A stretch of DNA of 64,000 bases from Heliopora coerulea. Lineage: Eukaryota > Cnidaria > Anthozoa > Scleralcyonacea > Helioporidae. The position numbers were made by a program, and so were the translations under genes. The stretch spans positions 434,001-498,000 of the forward strand of contig JASJOG010000072.1 of NCBI GenBank assembly GCA_030142905.1, in the 5' to 3' direction. This document shows, in pieces, positions 22,802 to 45,280 of this stretch. The stretch's first letter is position 1, and every line of letters begins with the position of its first letter. The notes beneath the pieces were generated by a model. That model made no database searches, was not told where the DNA came from, and was given only the letters and a program-made list of their open reading frames with translations.

Positions 22802-23547
22802 GGGTGTGTGTGTGTGTGTGAAGGGGAATGGAAAATTATTAAACTGCCAAGGGCTGCATGGTAAGAACACTTGAAAATCCTGAGAGTTTAAGAATTAAAT
22901 TATTTTGATCAGTAAAATCATCTGGCATTAGGCCAAAGTAAAATACTATAGGACTGTTCTTACTGGAAAGGGTTAAAGGAGTGAAGGATGACATGGCAAT
23001 GAATGCTTGTCATTGCATATTTTGCTGATGTATCACTCCAGTGTGAACTGTTGATTGAAACAGTGTCCATATTTTCTGCTTGGGAATTCTTTTTCACTTA
23101 TGTTATTTCCATTAAACAATTACCAGTACTGCTCAAAATTTGTCTGCACAATTTTTTGAGTGATTAAATGTTTTATATGACTGAAGTTTTTGTTCCTACC
23201 TCTTCTCTTCTGTTGCTGTAGGTCGACATTGGGCAAATATTTCATTTATTTTGCTCAGTGGTTCAGTCCAAGAATGGAAAGAGGGAACAGTTCAAACAAT
23301 CCACTACCAGCCTGGTGATATGATAACTCTTACCTGGGGACATGCAAGTGGTTTCCACTGGAAAGCTGGCTCTTGGACCCTTGAATATGGTCGAGGATTC
23401 ATCCCATTTAGTCTACCATTTTATATTGCAGATTCTCTCTTCAGCACCTTTGACTTCATTGGCATTTTCAAGATTTTCAGAGCTTTTGGTCAAGGTTGCT
23501 ATTTTGAACTCAAAAATGAAATAGCAAACTTTATTGCTAGTATTTAA
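21444..23547 (+). CDS. Sigma-1 receptor / ERG2-family membrane protein (SIGMAR1-like)
   Basis: Sigma-1 receptor is an ER-membrane chaperone related to fungal C8-C7 sterol isomerase ERG2. I assembled exons 21444-21594, 22272-22472 and 23222-23547. Phases agree and give 225 aa (human 223). An N-terminal membrane segment (about residues 16-30, CILIILFIAAVHYWI) precedes the cupin-like domain, which keeps PEHYREWIMVKSGGWIGSVY, ASLTEY, GTAIDSEGHSGRHW and WTLEYGRGFIP. The motif LEYGRG supplies Glu172, equal in number to human Glu172. The residue aligning with human Asp126 is Phe (NISFILLSG against human EISDTIISG), without gaps between the two sites. A 29-bp tandem duplication begins just before the stop codon and does not alter the protein. 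A candidate AATAAA lies at about 24263. Confidence 0.9.
22771..22822. repeat. (TA)n(TG)n microsatellite
   Basis: A TATA run of about 30 bp passes directly into a GT run of about 18 bp, inside intron 2 of the sigma-receptor gene. Confidence 0.9.
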
Positions 23548-23583
23548 GAATAAGAAACTTTATTGCTAGTATTTAAGAAGAAG
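23526..23583 (+). repeat. 29-bp tandem duplication across the SIGMAR1-like stop codon
   Basis: Two adjacent 29-bp copies (23526-23554 and 23555-23583) differ at one base. The first copy supplies the last codons and the TAA, and the second lies in the 3' UTR. Confidence 0.9.
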
Positions 23584-24734
23584 AAACTCTACTTTGTCAT
23601 CACACATGGCCATTACATATGCATGTATGTTGCTTTTCTTGTGTACAACCACAAAAATGTTAGGACCTACTCATATAACCCAGAATGGGTAAACTTATGA
23701 GAACTTTTCAGCCGAGCTTCACCTGGCAAACTGACGACCAATTAACACAGACAATGTCAGCTAGGCTAGTCCTTTGATTGTTCTCATAAAGAGAAAAAAA
23801 CCTGCATAGTTGGGATAGCTAGTCTTCCCGGCTTGTATGACCTAGTCCTGCCAAAACTTTAACTTCACCAAGAATTGTGAAGTTAGAGTAGGCCCTTAAC
23901 AACAAATTGGTGCACAAGATATATAATGGTTAAATTTTATAGTGCTTGAAAATAGTGTGAACAATGTTGAAGCTTGCTAATTAAACCATATATATATAAT
24001 TGTTATTTCTACAATGGCATAAAATATAACTTGGCACACTGCAATAATTATTGGCAGTATTTTAATTTATGGAGTAAACATTTTGGTTTCAACAGTTTCA
24101 TTATAATATATAATGATTATAGTAATACAAATAACTGATATAATATTATACCAGTTTTTGATATCCAATTCTTATTAGTTAACTTCACTTAAAATGAAAT
24201 GTGAACAGAGAATGTTAAAGAGGACAGCTTAAAATATTCCTTCTTTCCTATTTAGAAACATCAATAAATGTTTAAGTTGACCCATCTTGTATGTTATGAT
24301 TGCAACTATTGAAAGGTATAGTAGTTTGGAGGTTTCAGAAAGAAAAATACCTTCATTTTGACTTGTGTAACTTGTGAGTAATAATTCTGTCCAAATTTCT
24401 TGAGTTATCGAATATGTTTTCGAGTAAAAACTGAAAAGAATAGAATTCTTGAGCTGTTGTTACAAACGCGGGAAAAATCGTGGTCACTTCGGGTCACGTG
24501 GTAAGACGATGAAAAATAGTTCTCAAATCTGGCAGATGAATGTGGCGACAACTTCAACGTTATTTTGAAAAAGTGTAAATTATCGCGAATGGATTTCCCG
24601 TTTTTTAAGTGAGAAAATGTTTTAGAATTATAAACAATCTTCTTGAATGTAACCAGAAGAATGGATGAAAATGTAAGCAAATATTCCCAATACTGTATTT
24701 AGCAGAAATACCCCAAAAATTTCCAAGGAAATAT
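23548..24734. other. Convergent intergenic region (SIGMAR1-like and TRIM 3' ends)
   Basis: AT-rich sequence that should contain both 3' UTRs. A candidate AATAAA for the plus-strand gene lies near 24263. No exon is recognised, and the frame at 24405-24680 has no support. Confidence 0.5.
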
Positions 24735-27700
24735 CTAAAATTCAAACACCTCAATACACTTGTTGAGACAATCGGCTACCACCACTGATCCAAATGGACT
24801 CACACAGATCCCTCCTGGATGAAAAAACTCAGCACCATCTGTTCCGAGATTGCTCATTTGACCAACGAAGGTGCCCGTCGGTGAAAAGACTTGGATACGG
24901 TTGTTATCCCTGTCAACCACCAGTATGTTATTCTGACCATCAGTAGCCACTCCGGTTGGTGTGTTGAACTGGCCACAACCACTGCCGTGACTACCAAATT
25001 TCTGTACGACTTTACCATTCTCGCCAAACACCAACACGCAGTGGTTGATGCTATCTGTAACGATTAGCTCATTCTTGTGATTCACTGCTGCATTCCATGG
25101 ACTGTTGAATCTTGTTTCCTCCGAGCCTTCCTCTTGCAGGGTCATGATGTATGCTCCGTTCTCTTTGAAAAGTTGGACTCTCTTATTTCCATTGTCACAG
25201 ACGGCAATGGTACCATTGTCGTTGGCAGCTATACCAGTTGGGAATGATAGCTCGCCCATCCCACTGCCTTTCCTTCCAAATGTTAAGACAAATTCACCTA
25301 AGAATATCATCAAATGTTGTCACATGAAATTGAATTTGCTAGCCTATCGCATGTACCATTGCATGAGTCTCTGGTGTAGTTTTAAAGAACTGAGGTTAAG
25401 CCCCGATATTCATGACCAAGCTTTCCTCGACAATTTTCCTTTGACAAGGAGCCTTGTTCAAAAGCTGGTCATCCCAGCTTTTGAAAAAGTCGACTTGCCA
25501 ATAAAAAATTTGCCCATTAGCGTCGTACACACAAGAAAATTAAACTTGTGAAGCAAAACTTGGTCGAATTCACTGCGCTCAGTTGACATGTTGAAACGCC
25601 AGAAATCAACCAAGGACAGACACTTGCAAGCTGCCACTCCCCTCCTTTAATTTGGTGAGAAAATGTCTTTATCCGAAAAAACTGTAGCACTATTTTCAAG
25701 AAAATGGTGTCTTATTTTTTGCAATAATTGCGATATGAAGCGCATCTTCGATCTTTCTCGCGGTTCTTAAATAGGAAAAAAAATAGCGTCATGAATGTTT
25801 CTATCACAGTACAGAGACACGAAAGTTATATAAAGTAGCCAAGGTTTTTCGTACCTCCGCGACGTCATCCATGTCTCTATGCTCCAACACGAAATGAAAA
25901 TGACGTCAGCTGTATCTCTGTACTCTGTCAAAAAATGAGGCTTGGCCAATCAAAGCGTGTGTAGGATGCGCGTTAATTTATAAAACTCAGTTGAAACACA
26001 GAAAAGGTTTCCTATTTCCAAATAAACGTGTATTCATGTTACCTCTTATTTTACCCTATTCAGTATTAGCTGCTTAAACGTCTCGGAACTGTGAGAATAG
26101 AACCTGCTAAACTGCCATCACAAAACTACCTTCAGCAGTAAATATCTGCACTCTATGATTTCCTCGGTCGACAACAGCCACTCTGTCTTCACCAACAAAC
26201 GAGATATCAGCCGGATCTTTGAATTCGCCCTTTCGATTTCCCACTTTCCCAAACTGGAAACGGAACTCTTTGTTTTTCCCGAACACTTGCACTTGATCCC
26301 GATCGTTGCCACTGTCCGTGACCCAAATATCACCAGTCAGAGGTGAAATGGCGACACCATAGGGACAAACAAACTGGCCAGGACCGTCAGAAGTCAGTCC
26401 TACGACATATTTCTTGCATTCTGTTTCGGTGTATGTAATTTCTTTATGCACAGAAACAACGAAGGGACTACCATGGATATGATCATCCTTGAGGAACACA
26501 GCCAGACATACGGTACCTGGTGTGTTTGGCACATAGGTAACCTTATAAACTCCTTGGCCTTCTTCTGTGATGTCGATAGCACTGATGCTATCAGAATCTT
26601 TACTCTTCACTTTCAAGATACCGCCATCATCTTCCTCCTCATCGTCAACATAAAATGGGTTTTTCTTGATTGCGAACGTTGCTGGCTGGCCAGCAATCGC
26701 CTTCTTTAGACCATCGCCTTCAACGATTGTGGCGTTTGAACAGCAGAATGGTCCGCCAACGATCCTACCAAATTCCGGAATAATGGCTAGTTTTTGGGCG
26801 ACCTCACGGCCTAACTGGAATGCCATTTCGTCTGTCGCCTGTGGCGTGAGAGGCACGTTTTTCAGCTTCGTAACTTTAAGATGATTGAGATGACCCGATA
26901 GCTGCTTCTTAATTCCTAATACTTCCAAAGGACTGCCATAAATTAATATCTAGACAAAACAAGCAACAGAATATTTCATGAAAATATGGAGATTGCGCAG
27001 CCAGGTTGAGACATGATTAATTTTGGGATACGTTCTCTGACTAAATTTATTAAATACACAAGTTTTCGACTACCTAACTGTAGTCTTCGACAGCCAAGAG
27101 TGAACTAAATTAATGGAATGCAGATATTCATAGGTGCGTGTTCACAATTCAAGAATACTTCATACCCTGAAGATAATTCTGAAAAAAAAAAAAAAGAAAC
27201 AAAAAACAAAAAACAAAGCAAAAAAAACCAAGCAACAGTTCGTTATTTTTGGCATACATTCACTGAAAGACTTTGGGCGGATCGAGCGTTTCATGGGAAT
27301 TTTTGTTGCTGCACTTGCTTGTTAGAATTAAAAACTGACATCAATTTTCTAAATTTCATGCACACCTTCCAAATCGTGATAGAAATTTTTGAGCAGAAAT
27401 GCACACGGTGTTTTTCGTCCGGTTGGTTTGCTTCAGATGTTCTTGTGCAGGGGCGACGCAAAGGCACGTTCGGGGTTGTGCGAACAAAGCTCCTTTTCAC
27501 TCGAGGCAGTCTGTGTATGCTAAAACGGTGTTACATTAAGAAAGAAATTGTCAGATGCAAGATTTCGTTAACCCCTTTAAGACGTAATAGTCAGTAATTT
27601 ACCAGATCTACCTAAATGGAGGAAAAGTTTTTCAACTTGCCGGAAAATACGCCTGCAAAAATGTAGAATTGAAAACGTTTCTTGGGGCCACATGCCCCCA

Positions 27701-28944
27701 GCTAGCCCTTTGATCCCTGTTTTTTTGCACCGGAAACAAACTGAGCCCACTATACCAAATGCCCGAGGTCGCTCCAGCTGAAATCGCACGAATGAGCAAA
27801 CCAGAGCTCTCTTCTCAACTGAGCCCACATAAAGTTCAATCACCACAGCAACAGTAGTCCCACAACCTTGAGGTCACCGGTTTAATTCGAGCATACATCC
27901 CAAACAGCTTAATATGCGGGATACTAATTGTAAATGTTGTTTTTTCCCCGCGTAACAAATCAGTAACAACTCACTTAAATTACCAAAGCAATGAATTTTT
28001 TTTTTCAGCTAGCAGAACCACTCAAAAACATTTACATCGAATTTACTAACCTTGTTCGTGAACTCGGTTGCAATTTTCAGTTTGCTTAAGTCCGTTTCGA
28101 GCTTGTTCTTCTGAAGGGATAACACTTGTCGTTTTCGATTGTAAATGCGTTCCATCTCAACCAGGAGTTCCTTTTCGCGTTGTCGTAAGGCGGTAACGTA
28201 CTGTTCGATGTAGCAATGGACGTCCCGAGAAACGGTCTCCTTGTTAATATCGAGTTGTCGAGAGATATCATCGAGATGGCCGACCGCCTCGACTATGTGA
28301 GGTATTTGCGTGTTGACTTCGGTAGAAAGTGCTCCGAGAATGTCCTTGCATGACTCGAAAGCGTCCTCAACATAACGATATTCATGAAGTGTGATCGGGT
28401 GGTCCACGATCGTGCAATCACGGCACATCGGCACCTGACAGGTCTCGCAGAATAACTTTAAGACACCGTCCTCATGTTTTGGACAGTACGCAGTGCTGTG
28501 TATCTTTCCCTGGGCTTTGCATTCCTCCAGGGTCATCAAAGAATGATTGCGCGTGAAGCGCACCCGGCGATGACCTTCAGCGCACGGTTGACACAGAAAT
28601 TCTGCGCATTCAGCGCACCGCACTGTCACCCGATTATGTTCTTCGCAGTTTTGACACTGGATGGCCTCTTTCAAGTTCACGGCAAGGAGATCCAACATGT
28701 TCTTGACCATGAAGTTGGATTGTAAGCCTCCAATACCTTGGCCGTTGGCGCCGAAGGTAACCTTCGTCCGACACGACGGACACGAAAGGTGAGCCTGGTT
28801 TGCGGCTTGGTGAGATTTCTCTAAGCATTCCTGGCAGAAGGTGTGCAAACACGGAAGAAGTTTCGGGTTTTTGTAATGTTGGTGACACAAATGACACGTC
28901 AAATCTCTCCCGACACGACTGCGCAAGTTGATGGGTGTAGCCAT
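24735..28944 (-). CDS. TRIM2/TRIM3-type TRIM-NHL E3 ubiquitin ligase
   Basis: TRIM-NHL proteins are cytosolic RING ubiquitin ligases that bind protein or RNA targets through an NHL propeller. Exons 28944-28051, 26949-26130 and 25297-24735 join in phase to 758 aa. Residues 17-59 form a C3HC4 RING (CHLC...CLHTFCQEC...CPSC). B-box 1 starts near residue 96 (CQNCEEH...CAEC), and B-box 2 near residue 154 (YCPKHED...CETC...CRDC). A coiled coil follows to about residue 300. A filamin/ABP280 domain spans about residues 367-478, ending in HGSPFVVSVH, and NHL repeats run to the C-terminus (GQFNTPTGVATDGQNNILVV type). The order equals TRIM2/TRIM3. Such genes are often multiplied in cnidarians, so strict orthology is not claimed. 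The exon 2 donor at 26129 removes a short in-frame stop that would otherwise end the propeller. Confidence 0.88.
25298..26129 (-). other. TRIM-NHL intron 2
   Basis: An 832-bp intron with no recognisable exon. Around 25790-25930 there is a weak inverted similarity between two CTCTGTACTGTG-like stretches, perhaps an old transposon. Nothing more can be supported. Confidence 0.55.
26950..28050 (-). other. TRIM-NHL intron 1
   Basis: A 1.1-kb intron. A-rich runs around 27180-27230 create long but meaningless frames on the plus strand (27118-27597). No coding exon is recognised. Confidence 0.6.
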
Positions 28945-31900
28945 TGTTACAGTTTAACGTAAGCGTTCGGTAACGATCAACTTGACTTTACGTGCGCATG
29001 AATAGAATGTGGTCACCTTGTCGGGGTGCTGGCATCTACCATTTCTTTCGTAAATAGTAAACGCAGGGGGAATCTCCAGGAATCCGGAGAAACTTGCACG
29101 AAAGAATGCAGAGTATTTGACGGCGCAAAGATAATGAGCCGCGAGTATCATCACAGTCTGTGACGAAAGCGTGCGGCGTCGTTAGAACTTAGTGGGTGAG
29201 TAGGGCTCAGAACAAGCACTGCAAATTCACGTTTTGTGCAACTGCACGGAAATTATCCACCACTACGGAAACTAGCTACTACCACCGGTTAAACCTTAAT
29301 CTGGAAAGCTTTCTAAACTTTTATAAATCAAAAATTCTACGGTTTAGTAGAATTTCGGGTATAAACCGGTCTTTCTAATATGAGCCACGGCCAGCGAAAA
29401 ACAAAAGTGGTACTAGGGGGCATGGAGTATGATTAAAGTAACATTAAAGTAAATGTACTTAAATGATCAATAAAAGAGTCGGCTAAGAAAGCAACGTTAA
29501 AGTAAATGGACTTAAATGTTCAATAAAGCAGTCAGCCAAGATTACGTTGTTTTAGGCTTACGTCATCCCGTTTACGTTTCACTAATTAAATTTTTTGTCG
29601 ACCACGCTGTCAGTATGTAATTTCAAGAATGCAGTAGCTGCAAAGCTGACCAGATCGCGGGGGTCATGTCTAGGGAGAAAAAAGCGAAAGCTTGATTTTT
29701 ATCTAATTTCATTTACACAACATTTGCCCACGGAAACAAAGATTCGGAAAAAGGAGAAAGTTAAAACACGCCAACTATTTGGGGGGCCTTAAGGGTCTTT
29801 AGGTAGCGTTTGAAAATTGGAGACTTTCACGATGAATTAACCCCTAGTGTTCAATGCTACCTCGGGGCTTTGACCCTCTGAAAATTGGTTTTTAGTTTGA
29901 TTTATTGGCGATCAAGAATTCGACACTTTGTTTACTGTAAACTCGAGGTACAAGTCTTACTAAGTCATAAGCCACTTGGTGGTTTAAACTGTTTTGACTG
30001 TCAAAGTCGAATTTCCTCGACTTTAATGACTTCGTTCCGTCTGAACGCCAGATGGTTTAATCTGCAGTGGAAAAACTCTGGCATTAGCGAATGGGTTTAA
30101 TTTGTAGGAAAAACGTCTACTTGATTGCTTACTTATGCCATGTAACATGACACAAGCAATCTTGTCTGTCTAACGATGTCTTATCGGGGCCATTGGCACC
30201 ATATGATAGTAATGCACAACTGTTCACTCTAATATATCCGATTAACTCACTGGAGCCTCCCGGACGTATTGCTACTTTCGTGAGCGAATGAAAAGCAGGA
30301 ATAGTGCCTCAGATACAACATTTCATACCCAGGGCAAACAATCCTTCACGACAACCATATCTCATCAGTGGACCCTTAACTTTGCCTTATTGAAGCTTCC
30401 GTCGCTCATTGTGAGCCAAAAATCGCTAAATGAGAATGCGTTCAAAGTCAGAGAATTCTTCACTGATTCCGCTGGAAGTATTTTACGACAAAAGATATAT
30501 TGTCCCGATTAAGAATACTTAAAAAGAAACCAAAAACAAAAACAACTCATTAACAATTCATGAGGAAAATACAAAGGAAAATCATAAATCGTAACCGAGA
30601 AACGAGTTGAACTACGAGGCGAAGCCGAGTTTTTTTAACGAGTTTCGAGGTATCTAGAAATCGGAGGAAGAACACTAAACGAGTGTTTGAAATTACTTCT
30701 CAAACGAACCAGTATTTTAGGCGAAAATCCAGCCGAAAGTTGGAAAAATTCAGCTGTAATCTTCCTCCAATTTCTAAATACTGATTAATTATGTATTTCT
30801 TTTGTTTTTTCTTCGTGAATTATTGAGTTTGAGAATACAAATTAAAATCCAACATAAGTGATAAAAACACGCTTACTTCTCGCCTCAAGTTTTCGCGGTT
30901 TAGAAACTATTAATTTTCAAACTTCCTACGCAAATCAACACATTCATAAGTTTGTTTTTAAGCCATTTAAAAAACTCGCAGAACGTGCTTTATCGGATCT
31001 ACATTACTCGGCTATCGCTTCGTGTTTTAAATCTGATAAAGCACTCCTGCTCGTTTTTTAAATACTACATAACAGAAGCCAAGACAAACACAGAGGGACA
31101 CCATTCAAATCTCAAAAATTCACACTTGTTTGTATCAGTAGACGAAATATTCTCGCGACAACTTAACGCTATCCATGAGGATGGATGTGTAGCGTTTGAA
31201 TTCTATTTCAGAATCATCCTCAGGGTATTATGAATCATTGTATCAGTTGTCATTGTATTCAGTAGCTTTGGTAAATTGTAAAAGTCAGTAACATTAAACT
31301 GTGCAAAATTCATTTCAATTCATTAAATTCACTAAATTTCATTTCAATAAATATCTATTACTATAAACATCAAATTATGAACGAAACATTACTCATATTT
31401 TACAGGAGTTTTGAATACGTACAATGCAACTCTATCAGACGAAGGATCTCGGCTTTGAGTTATGTGACAGACACCGTTTGATTTATGTAAGATAGATACC
31501 AGAGGATTATTAAACATAGGGGAATTACGTGGCCAAAGACTCTTATACGTTAGAAATAGCCGTGGAAACACTCACCTTTTTAGTCGTTTTCATTGTTGCA
31601 AGTTCCACCAAACTTCAACTCGTGTCCCTACAACTGTACGGAAAATGTCAATGATTTCTGTTTCTGAATTAGAAATGATCCCGACAGCAATGAACTACGC
31701 GAGGATATACATTTGTGCAACACCAAAGAAAGACAAGTTTAATTTCACAAACAAATTATGTCATTACGGCGGCTTTTATTAAATACTTCTAAAGTTAAAC
31801 TGCACATTCAGTCAGCCACACCATGTTGATCTATCTCGATCAAATTGGATAAAACATATAATACAGTAAACATTATATACAAGGAATCTACATTTACAGC

Positions 31901-32754
31901 AGATGTTCTTTTGTCCTAAGAATAAAAACCCATATGGGACATTTTATAAAAACAAATTATCAACAAAATTCTTATCTATGTCATACCACTTTTAGTCAGT
32001 CACTACCTTCTTAATAGCCACTATCGCATTACTGGATCGTCACAATTTTTGGACTATTTACAACCATTCAGTTTGAAACAACAACCATTACGCTATTTTG
32101 AATTTACAGCAATTATGATAGAATCAAATGCAATTTGTGTCTCCTTTACAGAAAAAACACCTCAGAAAAAACGAATATCACGTTATTCTAAACAGGATGA
32201 AAAATCTGGGAAAAGATGATTTCAACAAAGAGCTATGAATTAAATGAGTAAGAAATCGCACGGACAGTTCCGCTGATCACTTTGAACCAATGGTCGTCAC
32301 AGAGGGACGACGATGTCATAGTAATTGTCATCAACGGTTTTCAAGACAAGTGATGAAATTTCCTCTCACATAGGGGATACTATTCCACATATCAAACGGT
32401 ATAAATCAAAATTTCACAAGTGTAACTACCCCAGGCAGAAATACGTTTTTGACATAAGAGACTGGATTTTAAAATGCACAAATATAGTTTACATAAAAAA
32501 AATTTCTTCATTTCACTCATGAAAGTACACGAACATATGTGAAAATTCATATGATCTTTCTGTAGGGGGACGTTTTCGCAAAAAAAAAAAAATCCTCATA
32601 TTTCTAAAAGCTGACAATAAATGAGTGACGCGTGTATGACAAAAGCAAAAACTTTGAACATTATAAACAGTGTGTGAGTGTGTTTATCCCTGATGTTGTG
32701 ACGCTAGCCAACACGAAGACTAAACTACGCTCAACAAACTCCTTCGATCTTACT
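28945..32754. other. Intergenic region between TRIM-NHL 5' end and KIFAP3 3' end
   Basis: No recognised gene. It contains the TRIM promoter side near 28945-29200, a 53-bp direct duplication at 29445-29545, AT-rich sequence at 30500-32600 and, next to 32755, the presumable KIFAP3 3' UTR. A TTTATT near 31776 could be a minus-strand poly(A) signal. Frames at 30288-30512 and 30952-31233 have no domain. Confidence 0.5.
29445..29545. repeat. 53-bp direct duplication
   Basis: TAAAGTAAATGTACTTAAAT at 29445 recurs with a few changes at 29498, and the similarity continues through the CAATAAA and AGTC..CTAAG/CCAAG parts. Two copies only. Confidence 0.7.
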
Positions 32755-44372
<11,618 letters not shown>

Positions 44373-44590
44373 TTCTACAGCTTTTAAAGGTGCAGTTTTT
44401 GATTTTTATTCAGAATCCGGTAACTTTGTTGAGCAGTTAGCGTCCTTGGTTTCGCCATGTTCCTGCCGTGAAACCTTTAGACCGATGGGTATTTAGACAA
44501 AAATATCGCGCCAGGAAGGCTGTGACAATTTTCGCGACAAACCGCATTTAATAGAAGAACCTTAATATTTCTTTGCAGAATCATAAAAAT
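44373..44590. promoter_or_regulatory. Short divergent promoter of KIFAP3 and the NUDT7-like gene
   Basis: Only 218 bp separate the two start codons, which face away from each other, so both promoters must share or closely adjoin this stretch. TCGCG-containing motifs occur near 44506 and 44533. TTTCTTTGCAG just before 44579 resembles a splice acceptor, so the Nudix gene may have a 5' UTR intron that extends its transcript upstream. Confidence 0.6.
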
Positions 44591-45280
44591 ATGTGGTCAT
44601 TGGACAAGCTCAGAGAGAAACTTGAAGCTATATCAAATCATCCAGCCAATTTTGAAACCGTCCACGACGAAAATTTATCCGAAGCCGGAGTTCTTGTTCC
44701 CATACTAGTCAGAAATGGCGTCCCATCTATATTGCTGACTGTACGCTCCATGAATTTGTCAAGTTATCCCGGTCAAGTAGCGTTTCCAGGGGGAAAACGA
44801 GACCCAGGAGACAAAAGTTTAGTTGCTACAGCTTTGAGAGAAACACAGGAAGAAATCGGACTTAGCAAAGACAGTTTAAACGTCCTTGGTTCTCTCTTAA
44901 ACTATGTCTCTAGTGGCAAGTTTTTAGTGAAACCTGTGGTAGCGGAAGTGGTGGATTTTGAGAACTATCATCCAAAAATAAACCCTTTCGAAGTATCCGA
45001 ATTGTTAATCGTGCCTTTGGAAATCTTTATAAACCAGGAGCATCATAAATGCAAGTGTTTCACTAACCACGGAATGGATGTATACTTGGATTTTTTTGAG
45101 TTTTCACAAAACGAAAGTGTTCATGTGATCTGGGGTATAACTGCTTTGATTTCAACTTCCGTCGCTAGTTTGTTGTTCGACCGTCTGCCAGCTTTTGAAT
45201 ATCACGAGCAAAATTTCAAAGGGACCAAAAACTATTACACAAAACAAATACATGAGAGTTTCATCAAAAGCAGATTATAG
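44591..45280 (+). CDS. Peroxisomal coenzyme A diphosphatase, NUDT7-like Nudix hydrolase
   Basis: NUDT7-type enzymes cleave CoA and its esters to 3',5'-ADP and acyl-phosphopantetheine in peroxisomes. The ATG at 44591 gives 229 aa in one exon. The frame stays open a few codons further upstream, but without an ATG. The NuCoA signature is present as LLTVRSMNLSSYPGQVAFPGG, split around residues 49-68, followed by the Nudix box GGKRDPGD...ALRETQEEIGL with the catalytic REXXEE glutamates. The C-terminus is Ser-Arg-Leu, a type 1 peroxisomal targeting signal, which supports the location. The length is close to that of mammalian NUDT7. A candidate AATAAA lies near 45783. NUDT8 is the main alternative, but the PTS1 favours NUDT7. 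Confidence 0.9.
   Translation: MWSLDKLREKLEAISNHPANFETVHDENLSEAGVLVPILVRNGVPSILLTVRSMNLSSYPGQVAFPGGKRDPGDKSLVATALRETQEEIGLSKDSLNVLGSLLNYVSSGKFLVKPVVAEVVDFENYHPKINPFEVSELLIVPLEIFINQEHHKCKCFTNHGMDVYLDFFEFSQNESVHVIWGITALISTSVASLLFDRLPAFEYHEQNFKGTKNYYTKQIHESFIKSRL

Noticed and set aside
26107..26129. TRIM-NHL protein ending at the TAG after exon 2
   Set aside because: A GTAGTT donor at 26129 joins in phase to the exon at 25297 and continues the NHL propeller, so the stop lies in the intron.
27118..27597. 159-codon plus-strand frame
   Set aside because: Passes through an A-rich run in TRIM intron 1 and shows no domain. The frame is chance.
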